Assembly: GCA_017302755.1 (NCBI GenBank)
Contig: JAFLCR010000054.1
Location: 1 to 11,885 of the forward strand
Source: Alphaproteobacteria bacterium
GTDB lineage: Bacteria; Pseudomonadota; Alphaproteobacteria; Rickettsiales; JAFLCR01
Direction: 5' to 3'
DNA: 11,885 bases
Shown: in pieces, positions 6,269-11,885 of the stretch
Position numbering within the stretch: the stretch's first letter is position 1
Layout of the letters: each line of letters begins with the position of its first letter
Notes under the pieces: generated by a model
The model's database searches: none
What the model was told of the DNA's origin: nothing
Seen by the model: only the letters and a program-made list of their open reading frames with translations
Program-made: the position numbers and the translations under genes

Positions 6269-7408
6269 CTAACTTCTGAACGTCGGCATCAACGCATTGA
6301 TGTGCGCCGGCGTCATGCCCGCCGCTTGCGCCGCCTGAGGCGGTTTCGGCGTAGAGCCGGAAGTGCGCAGTTTCAGTTTGAGATCGGTGGGGTTGTCGGC
6401 TTCGGCGATGGCCTGCTCCTCGCTGATAAGCCCTTGAATGTATAGATCGATCAGCGCCTGGTCGAAGGTCTGCATGCCTTCGTCGCGCTGTTTGGAGACG
6501 GCCTCCTTGATCTCGCGGATCTTGCCTTCCTGAATGTATTGCCGGATCACGCCCTTGTTGAGCAGGATCTCTACTGCCACGCACCGTCCGCCTTGCAATG
6601 TGGGCAGCAGGCGCTGCGACATGATCGCCTTGAGGTTCAAGGAAAGGTTCAAGAGCAATTGGCGCTGTTTCTCCGGCGTGAAGAAACTCAGGATGCGTTC
6701 GATCGCCTGGTTCGCGTTGCTGGCGTGCAGCGTGGCGAGGCACAGATGCCCGGTTTCAGAAAAGGTGATGGCGTGATCCATCGTTTCCTCGTCGCGGATC
6801 TCGCCGATCAGCACGATGTCGGGCCGCTGGCGCAGCGTGTTCTTGAGCGCGGCGCCGAAGCTTCCGGTATCCAGCCCCACCTCGCGCTGGGTGAACAGGC
6901 AGTTCTTCGAGTCGTGCACGAACTCGATCGGATCCTCGATGGTGATGACATGTCCCGATCCGTGAAGGTTGCGGTGATGCAGCATTGCCGCGAGCGAGCT
7001 GGACTTGCCCGACCCCGTCGGCCCCACGAGCAGTACCAGCCCGCGTTTTTCCATCACGGTTTGCGTGTAAATCGGCGGCAAGCCGAGCTGCTCAGCGGTG
7101 GGGATCACGGTGCGGATGCGGCGGATCACGACGCCCGGCATCTGTTGCTGGTAAAAGAAATTCATGCGGAAACGCCCTTCCGTACCCCAGCGATAGGCGA
7201 TGTTGAGTTCCATCGTGCGATGGAACTCCTCGAGCTGGCGCGCGTTCAGCAGCGTTTCGACAATGGAGGTGAGGTGTTCAAAGGTGAGGGGGCTGCCCTG
7301 CGGCGTCATCGCTTCGTTGATGCGCAGCGTCGGGGCTGAACCGACGGTGAGGTAGAGATCCGACGCATCGGTCTGGATCATGGCGTCAAAGAGCTTATCC
7401 AGCGACAT
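6269..7408 (-). CDS. pilU: Type IV pilus retraction ATPase paralogue PilU
   Basis: Cytoplasmic accessory retraction ATPase that works with PilT. The 379-aa form starting at 7408 (MSLDKLFDAM) has the normal length. A longer open frame to 7540 adds 44 Arg-rich residues overlapping pilT and is not credible. Motifs are Walker A GPTGSGKSS (129-137), the Asp box ITIEDPIEF (155-163), Walker B PDIVLIGEIRD (196-206) and the His box ending TLHAS (226-230). PilU rather than PilT is indicated by GMQTFDQAL followed by LISEEQAIAEADNPTDLKLKLR, and by the lack of AIRNLIRE (here GVIRQYIQE). It starts 1 nt after the pilT stop; GGGG in the end of pilT is the likely ribosome binding site. There are no CxxC pairs, unlike PilB. 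Confidence 0.92.
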   Translation of the reverse strand: MSLDKLFDAMIQTDASDLYLTVGSAPTLRINEAMTPQGSPLTFEHLTSIVETLLNARQLEEFHRTMELNIAYRWGTEGRFRMNFFYQQQMPGVVIRRIRTVIPTAEQLGLPPIYTQTVMEKRGLVLLVGPTGSGKSSSLAAMLHHRNLHGSGHVITIEDPIEFVHDSKNCLFTQREVGLDTGSFGAALKNTLRQRPDIVLIGEIRDEETMDHAITFSETGHLCLATLHASNANQAIERILSFFTPEKQRQLLLNLSLNLKAIMSQRLLPTLQGGRCVAVEILLNKGVIRQYIQEGKIREIKEAVSKQRDEGMQTFDQALIDLYIQGLISEEQAIAEADNPTDLKLKLRTSGSTPKPPQAAQAAGMTPAHINALMPTFRS

Positions 7409-7409
7409 G

Positions 7410-8606
7410 CTAGAACCCCGTGCTGGAACCGCGTGGTGACATGATGGAGGGCGAAGCCGCCTTGCGCTCGCCGCCCCCAAATCCGGCTTTGGGTTGCGCA
7501 GCAGGCGCCGCCGCCTGAGCCGGTGCGTGGGCGCTGCCATGTCCGCCGGAAGCCTGAGCGTCTTCTCCGCCTTCCGAGGCGCCGGAGGCGATCACCGCGC
7601 GCGCATCTTCAGAGGTGATGACGCCTTGCTCCACCAACCCGTAGACGCAGTCCTTCATTGTCTGCATGCCGAATTTTGAGCCGACCTGCATCAGCGAATA
7701 GATCTGCGGAATTTTGCCTTCACGGATCAGGTTTCGCACCGCTGGCGTGCCGAGCAGGATCTCATGCGCCGCGACGCGGCCCGAGCCGTCGGCGCGCTTG
7801 ATGAGCGCTTGGGTGATGATGGCTTCAATGGAAACCGAGATCATGGCGCGGATCATGTCCTTGCTGCCCGGCGGGAACACGTCGATGATGCGGTCGATGG
7901 TTTTGGGTGCAGAGCTGGTGTGCAGCGTGCCCATCACCAAGTGGCCTGTTTCGGCGGCGGTGAGGGCGAGCTGGATTGTCTCGATGTCGCGCAGCTCGCC
8001 GACCAGGATCACGTCCGGGTCTTCGCGCAGTGCGCTCTTCAATGCGCGGGCAAAGGATTGCGTGCTTGCGCCGACTTCGCGCTGGTTCACTAGGCTCTTT
8101 TTGGATTGATGCACGAATTCCACCGGGTCTTCAATGGTGAGGATGTGCTTATTCGTATTCTCGTTGATGTAATCGACCATTGCCGCGAGCGTGGTCGATT
8201 TACCCGAGCCGGTTGGCCCGGTGACGAGGATGATGCCGCGATGCAGCTCTGAAAGCTTCTTCAGGATCTCCGGCGCGCCCAGCTCGGCAAGCGGCACGAT
8301 GCGGGTAGGGATGTTACGCATTACCGCACCGGGGCCGTTCAGCGTGTTGAAGGCGTTGACGCGGAAGCGCATGTCCTTGCCAAAGGAAATCGCGAAGTCG
8401 ATTTCGAGCGAGCGCTCATATTCGGAGCGCTGGTCCTCGGTCATGACGGAATAGATGAGCTGCTTCACCTCGTCGGCGGAAAGCGGCGGCAGCTTCAGCG
8501 GCATGATGTCGCCGCTCACGCGGAAGATAGGCGGATTGCCCGCCGAGAGGTGCAGGTCCGACGCCTTGTTCTTCATGGAAAAAGCGAGAAGCTCAGTGAT
8601 GTCCAT
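7410..8606 (-). CDS. pilT: Type IV pilus retraction ATPase PilT with long C-terminal tail
   Basis: Hexameric motor that depolymerises the pilus at PilC, giving twitching and DNA-uptake type retraction. Motifs are Walker A GPTGSGKSTT (130-139), the Asp box LTIEDPVEF (156-164), Walker B DPDVILVGELRD (196-207), the His box GHLVMGTLHTSSA (221-233), and AVRNLIRE (289-296), the PilT-specific retraction motif usually written AIRNLIRE. Core homology ends near residue 342. Usual PilT is about 345 aa, so the Ala/Gly/Ser/Pro-rich, His-containing tail (343-398) is an extension. Start ATG 8606 gives MDITELLAFS, which matches the family's N-terminus; the ribosome site is weak (GAG about 8 nt upstream). It lies 31 bp after the TPR gene and 1 nt before pilU, so the three form one transcript. 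Confidence 0.95.
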   Translation of the reverse strand: MDITELLAFSMKNKASDLHLSAGNPPIFRVSGDIMPLKLPPLSADEVKQLIYSVMTEDQRSEYERSLEIDFAISFGKDMRFRVNAFNTLNGPGAVMRNIPTRIVPLAELGAPEILKKLSELHRGIILVTGPTGSGKSTTLAAMVDYINENTNKHILTIEDPVEFVHQSKKSLVNQREVGASTQSFARALKSALREDPDVILVGELRDIETIQLALTAAETGHLVMGTLHTSSAPKTIDRIIDVFPPGSKDMIRAMISVSIEAIITQALIKRADGSGRVAAHEILLGTPAVRNLIREGKIPQIYSLMQVGSKFGMQTMKDCVYGLVEQGVITSEDARAVIASGASEGGEDAQASGGHGSAHAPAQAAAPAAQPKAGFGGGERKAASPSIMSPRGSSTGF

Positions 8607-8637
8607 GGGAAGCTCGCATGCAAAACTATGCCAGCTT

Positions 8638-10263
8638 TTATTTAGACCTTAAAAACGTTAACCTTCGCTGAATCTTGTCTAAAGAATCGGGTAACATGGC
8701 TCCTTTATAGCCCGCGTCCAGGCACAGGGCGTAGAGCTTGATCGCCTCCGGCACGTTGCCGAGCTTATCCTGCACCACGGCCATGTTGTAGCGGTAGATC
8801 AGGTTTTCCGGTTCCAGGGAAATGGCTTTGCCGAGCTTCTTCGCCGCTGCCTGGAGGTTGCCGTCCTTATAATAGAGCATGCCGAGCTGCGCGAGCACGG
8901 GCGCGAATTCCGGTGTGCGCCGCTCCAGCAATTCCATCTGACGCTTTGCCTCAGCAGGTTCCTCCTCGGCCATGAGCAGCAGGTAGTTGTTCATGCCGTC
9001 GATGTGATTCGGATAATTCGTCAGCAAGGTTTCATAGAAGCCAAGGGCGCGCTTGCGCTGGCCGGTGCGCTGATAGGTGGTGGCAAGTCCGAACAGCGCC
9101 AGCTCGTTCTTCGGTTCCCGCGTGATCACCTGCGAATACATCGCGATGGCGCGTTCCGCCTGGTTGGAGAGCAGGGCCTGGTAAGCTTCCTCGAGCAATT
9201 GCGGCGTCGAGAGGTTGCTCTGCGTGTTTTGCACGGTGATGCCAAGCGCGGAAGGAGCATTTGCCTGCGCGGGGTCGGTAGTGAGTGGCGTGGCCGCGGG
9301 ATCTGCATGCTCGATGGTAAGCGGCGGCTGCGGCGTCGGTACGGGGAGCGAGCTGGTGCCGGAAGGAATGGCGTTCAGCACTTCCTGCGAGCGGGATTTT
9401 TTCGGCTTCCCGCTTTTCCTGCCCTCATTTTTCTTTTTGCCGCGCTGAGCTTTTTCTTCGGCGGGCGGAGGGGTCACCGCTACCGGTTCCGGCAAAGGTG
9501 CCGGGGGTTCCGCTCCCTTCGCATGATCCGGCGCGGGATGTTTTTCCAGCAACGGTGCGGGCGGCGGCACGGGAATGGTTGGCACAGGGGATGTCGGTAC
9601 GGGAATGGTGGGCACTGCCGCAGCCACCGGAGGAGCCGGCGGTGTGGGAGCCGGAAGTTCTGGCAATGCCACGGGCGCGGGGGCGGCGGCAGTTGCCGGG
9701 ACGGGTGCCGGAAGCGTCGGCAGGGCCGGAGCTGGTGCAGGAGTGGGAAGTGGCGGAAGGACCACGGGCGCGGGTGCCGCCGCCGCTGCGGGCGGAGGTG
9801 ATGGCGGCGCAAGATTCGGCAGTTCCACCGGCACCGGTGCGGCCGCGGCTGGAGGCGGAGGAAGGGGCAGGGGCGGTACTGGTGCTTCCGCCTTCGCGCC
9901 GGGCAGCATCACTGGCGACGGCGCGGCGGCGGCGGGAGCGGGCGGAAGCTCCACGGGAACGGGAAGAGACAGTGTGCCCGGCGCGGCGGCTGCGGCCTGT
10001 GGCGGCGAGGAAGGAGCGCCCGGAGCCGATGGTGGCAGCGGCTCGAGCTTGGGAAGGATGCCTAGCTCCTCCACTTCCTTGGGGAACTCATCCTTCACGC
10101 CGAGATCTTTCAGCGGCTCTTGATTTTTTTTAGCCTGATCGATGGTGGCGGGAGTGGCGACCTGTTCCTGCGCCGCGCACGGCGAGAAGAACCCCGCCTG
10201 CACCATCATCAGGCCAGGAAACAGTGGCACGATTCTTCGGACTGTTTTATAGAGACGCAACAT
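8638..10263 (-). CDS. Exported Pro/Ala-rich TPR protein, first gene of the pilTU transcript
   Basis: From ATG 10263 it has 541 residues. An earlier in-frame GTG (10311) and ATG (10296) exist. The 10263 start is preferred because it directly precedes a signal-peptide-like N-terminus (MLRLYKTVRRIVPLFPG...CAAQ), has AGGCAGG just upstream, and lies downstream of a candidate promoter at which the GTG would fall upstream of the -10 box. Layout is signal peptide (1-32), Pro/Ala low-complexity linker (about 76-274), Lys/Arg-rich patch (271-293, GKKKN..GKPKKSR), then five TPR repeats (354-522, with sequences such as 'ALFGLATTYQRTGQ' and 'LGMLYYKDGN'). It is probably periplasmic, with the TPRs binding an envelope or secretin partner. 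PilF/Tgl pilotins are TPR lipoproteins, but no lipobox is seen here, so pilotin identity is not claimed. Confidence 0.85.
   Translation of the reverse strand: MLRLYKTVRRIVPLFPGLMMVQAGFFSPCAAQEQVATPATIDQAKKNQEPLKDLGVKDEFPKEVEELGILPKLEPLPPSAPGAPSSPPQAAAAAPGTLSLPVPVELPPAPAAAAPSPVMLPGAKAEAPVPPLPLPPPPAAAAPVPVELPNLAPPSPPPAAAAAPAPVVLPPLPTPAPAPALPTLPAPVPATAAAPAPVALPELPAPTPPAPPVAAAVPTIPVPTSPVPTIPVPPPAPLLEKHPAPDHAKGAEPPAPLPEPVAVTPPPAEEKAQRGKKKNEGRKSGKPKKSRSQEVLNAIPSGTSSLPVPTPQPPLTIEHADPAATPLTTDPAQANAPSALGITVQNTQSNLSTPQLLEEAYQALLSNQAERAIAMYSQVITREPKNELALFGLATTYQRTGQRKRALGFYETLLTNYPNHIDGMNNYLLLMAEEEPAEAKRQMELLERRTPEFAPVLAQLGMLYYKDGNLQAAAKKLGKAISLEPENLIYRYNMAVVQDKLGNVPEAIKLYALCLDAGYKGAMLPDSLDKIQRRLTFLRSK
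9442..10038 (-). repeat. Pro/Ala low-complexity coding repeat in the TPR gene
   Basis: About 200 codons are dominated by Pro, Ala, Val and Leu. A recurring AAAAPxPVxLP unit appears four times (AAAAPSPVMLP, AAAAPVPVELP, AAAAAPAPVVLP, AAAPAPVALP). A 20-bp direct repeat at 9566-9585 and 9596-9615 (18/20 identical, 30-bp period) encodes two copies of VPTIPVP. This looks like expansion by duplication and is expected to vary in length between strains. On the opposite strand it creates long Gly/Ala-rich open frames that are shadows. Confidence 0.85.
10124..10131 (-). repeat. A8 homopolymer (coding strand) early in the TPR gene
   Basis: Eight A on the coding strand encode KKN (codons 45-47 from the 10263 start), just after the signal peptide. 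Slippage here in replication or transcription would truncate the protein before its linker and TPR domains. It may equally be a chance run of Lys codons. Confidence 0.85.
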
Positions 10264-10301
10264 CCTGCCTAATTCTTTGCGGCCACACCCTTCCATCACT
10301 A

Positions 10302-10331
10302 TATGTAGCACGTGGTCTTCGACTCAATCAA
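10302..10331 (-). promoter_or_regulatory. Candidate promoter for the TPR-pilT-pilU transcript
   Basis: On the - strand, TTGATT (10326-10331), an 18-nt spacer and TACATA (10302-10307) give a fair sigma-70-like match. Transcription would start near 10295, leaving a leader of about 30 nt with AGGCAGG before ATG 10263. It lies in the 98-bp divergent gap with pyrD. No equally convincing + strand promoter for pyrD is seen. Confidence 0.4.
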
Positions 10332-10361
10332 TAGATTATGCGTTTTTGGGAGAAATGAACC

Positions 10362-11438
10362 ATGGCCATGAATTCTTCCGCGCTGATGGCGTTAGCGGCA
10401 GGGCTTCTGCCGGAGGAAACCGCGCATGCCGCGGCGGTGTTTTCCGTGAAGCTCGGCATGATGCCGCTGCCTTCCTATGTGCCGCCGTCGATGCTTGCGG
10501 CTACGCATTTCGGCCTGAAATTCCCATCGCCGGTGGGGCTCGCCGCGGGGTTCGACAAGAACGCGGAGATTGCGGACAAGATATTGGCGACGGGTTTCGG
10601 CTTCGTGGAAGTTGGCACCGTGACGCCGCGCGCGCAACCGGGCAATCCCAAGCCGCGCCTGTTCCGCTTGAAAGAAGATAAGGCGCTGATCAATCGCCTC
10701 GGTTTCAACAACGCGGGCATGAAAGTGATGCGCGCGAATCTGGAATCCCAGCGCGGCGCGGGGATGCTCGGCATCGTCGGCGTCAATATCGGCAAGAACA
10801 AGGATACGGAAAACGCGCTGGCCGATTACGGCGCGGCGCTCACCCATCTTTATGACCAGGGCGATTACATCACGGTGAACGTGTCCTCGCCGAACACGCC
10901 AGGCCTGCGCATGCTGCAGGAAAGCGGCCGCCTCATCGAGCTGCTCGACGGCCTCATCGAGATCCGAAACGCCGAGGCCGAGCGCAGCGGCCGCAAGATT
11001 CCGCTGCTGCTGAAAGTCGCGCCCGACCTCACTTCCGAGGACCGTGCCGATATCGCGAAAATCGTGCTGGCGCGCGACATCGCGGGCATCATCCTCACGA
11101 ATACCACCATCGCGCGGCCGGATGCGTTGAAAAGCGCGCGGCGCATCGAGACCGGCGGCCTTTCCGGCCCGCCGCTGCTGCCCTATGCGCTGGCGAGCGT
11201 GAAAGACATGTACCGGCTCACCGAAGGTAAGCTGCCACTCGTCGGCGTCGGCGGCATTTCAAGCGCGGCGGATGCGTACCGCTTCATCCGCGCTGGCGCA
11301 TCGTTGATTCAGCTGTACACCGCGCTTGTCTATCGCGGCTTCGGCCTGGCGGAAGAGATCACGCGCGGCCTCGCCGACCTCCTCGCGAAGGACGGTTTCG
11401 CGAACGTGAAGGACGCGGTGGGGGCAGACGCGAAATGA
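10362..11438 (+). CDS. pyrD: Dihydroorotate dehydrogenase, class 2 (quinone-dependent)
   Basis: Fourth step of de novo pyrimidine synthesis: it oxidises dihydroorotate to orotate, passing electrons through FMN to membrane quinone. The 358-aa length is in the usual range. The N-terminus (about 8-45, LLPEETAHAAA..) is the class 2 membrane-associating helical part. FMN/substrate motifs are AGFDKNAE (62-69), NRLGFNNAGM (111-120), NVSSPNTPGLR (173-183) with the catalytic Ser expected at S176, K218 in LLLKVAPD, TNTT (246-249), GLSG (266-269) and VGVGGI (294-299). The start ATG 10362 has TGGGAGAA at 10346-10353; ATG 10368 is a close alternative. It is divergent from the TPR gene and overlaps the next gene by ATGA. 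It has no functional tie to the pilus genes. Confidence 0.97.
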   Translation: MAMNSSALMALAAGLLPEETAHAAAVFSVKLGMMPLPSYVPPSMLAATHFGLKFPSPVGLAAGFDKNAEIADKILATGFGFVEVGTVTPRAQPGNPKPRLFRLKEDKALINRLGFNNAGMKVMRANLESQRGAGMLGIVGVNIGKNKDTENALADYGAALTHLYDQGDYITVNVSSPNTPGLRMLQESGRLIELLDGLIEIRNAEAERSGRKIPLLLKVAPDLTSEDRADIAKIVLARDIAGIILTNTTIARPDALKSARRIETGGLSGPPLLPYALASVKDMYRLTEGKLPLVGVGGISSAADAYRFIRAGASLIQLYTALVYRGFGLAEEITRGLADLLAKDGFANVKDAVGADAK

Positions 11439-11885
11439 CTTCCCCGCTTTCCGGCATCCGCATCCTCGATTTGAGCCGCGTCATGGCGGGCTCGTGGGCC
11501 ACGCAATGCCTGGCCGATCTCGGCGCCGAAATCATCAAGATCGAGCGCCCCGGCGCGGGTGACGATACGCGCGCCTGGGGGCCGCCTTTTCTTGAAGGCA
11601 CGCAGGAATCGGCGTATTACCTTTCCGCCAACCGCGGCAAGAAATCAGTGGCCGTCGACATGTCGAAGCCCGAAGGCCAGAGCATCATCCGCCGCCTGGC
11701 GGAGAAGTCCGACGCCATCATCGAGAATTTCAAGGTGGGCGGCCTCAAGGCATATGGCCTCGACTACGAAAGCCTGAAAAGCACCCATCCGAAAACCATT
11801 TACTGCTCCATCACCGGCTTCGGCCAGGACGGTCCGTACGCCCCGCGCGCCGGCTATGATTTCCTGATCCAGGGAATGGGCGGCC
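11435..11885 (+). CDS. CaiB/BaiF family III CoA-transferase, N-terminal part (truncated by window)
   Basis: The open frame runs off the right edge after 150 codons (the family is usually about 380-430 aa). The N-terminus has strong family features: SGIRILDLSRVMAG (6-19), LADLGAEIIKIERPG, DDTRAWGPP, SANRGKKSVAVDM, ENFKVGGLKAYGLDYESL, YCSITGFGQDGPY and GYDFLIQGMGG at the end. These enzymes move CoA between carboxylic acids. The catalytic Asp (D169 in oxalate formyl-CoA transferase) lies beyond the window, so activity and substrate cannot be judged. The ATG overlaps the pyrD stop (ATGA), so it is translationally coupled to pyrD. Substrate-specific names (formyl-, succinyl-, carnitinyl-CoA) are not supported. 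Confidence 0.93.
   Translation, partial: MTSPLSGIRILDLSRVMAGSWATQCLADLGAEIIKIERPGAGDDTRAWGPPFLEGTQESAYYLSANRGKKSVAVDMSKPEGQSIIRRLAEKSDAIIENFKVGGLKAYGLDYESLKSTHPKTIYCSITGFGQDGPYAPRAGYDFLIQGMGG

Noticed and set aside
6539..7339. 266-codon + strand frame
   Set aside because: Antisense to pilU, with no recognisable domain; the - strand frame has all the ATPase motifs.
7409..7540. 44-residue N-terminal extension of pilU
   Set aside because: It overlaps the 3' end of pilT in another frame, is Arg-rich without family similarity, and the 7408 start gives the normal PilU length and N-terminus.
9004..10133. Long Gly/Ala- and Arg-rich + strand frames
   Set aside because: Shadows of the Pro/Ala-rich linker and TPR coding sequence on the - strand; low-complexity GC-rich DNA leaves several frames open.
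10309..10314. CACGTG palindrome in the TPR-pyrD divergent gap
   Set aside because: A single 6-bp palindrome is expected by chance and has no second site or known link here.
10277..10681. 134-codon + strand frame overlapping the pyrD start
   Set aside because: Out of frame with the clear PyrD motifs and without any recognisable feature.
1..11885. CRISPR array, tRNA or rRNA genes, insertion sequence
   Set aside because: No regularly spaced repeats, no cloverleaf or rRNA-like stretches, and no transposase-like frame were seen; the three dispersed copies are too far apart and unlike spacers.

Overview
The window (about 11.9 kb, GC-rich, dense, with several 1-4 nt gene overlaps) looks like a chromosomal segment of a Gram-negative bacterium. 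It is probably an alphaproteobacterium or a close relative. The reasons are the quinone-linked class 2 dihydroorotate dehydrogenase, the CaiB/BaiF CoA-transferase, and a GTCATTGCGAGCGAAGC-type intergenic repeat of a kind common in Rickettsiales-like and other genomes. The taxonomic call is an inference from general knowledge, not a database result.

Most of the window (1-10263) is a type IV pilus (T4P) / type II secretion-like assembly locus. On the + strand lie the C-terminal half of a PilB/GspE assembly ATPase (1-660), the platform protein PilC/GspF (754-1959), and, after a 254-bp repeat-filled gap, a tightly overlapping set of four genes (2214-6179). These encode a one-piece PilM+PilN (GspL-like) bitopic protein, a PilO/GspM-like protein, a secreted protein with a possible PilP/GspB-like beta domain, and an ABC-type ATPase with no permease beside it. 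On the - strand, converging on this set, run a signal-peptide-bearing Pro/Ala-rich TPR protein, then pilT, then pilU (10263 down to 6269). Together these give extension (PilB), platform (PilC), alignment complex (PilMN, PilO, perhaps PilP) and retraction (PilT, PilU). No pilin, prepilin peptidase or secretin gene lies inside the window.

The right end is housekeeping: pyrD (10362-11438) is divergent from the TPR gene and overlaps a family III CoA-transferase gene that runs off the window (11435-11885).

The intergenic spaces hold most of the unexplained structure. Three copies of a dispersed element (679-748, 1984-2056 inverted, 6204-6259) share conserved ends around a variable core. In two copies the core is a perfect palindrome of different sequence. 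There is also an almost perfect 18-bp inverted repeat straddling the pilC stop codon, a G9 tract at the translational junction of the PilO-like gene, and an A8 tract early in the TPR gene. The strongest system-level observations are the fused GspL-like alignment protein in a twitching-type (PilT/PilU) pilus locus and the permease-less ABC ATPase translationally coupled to it.
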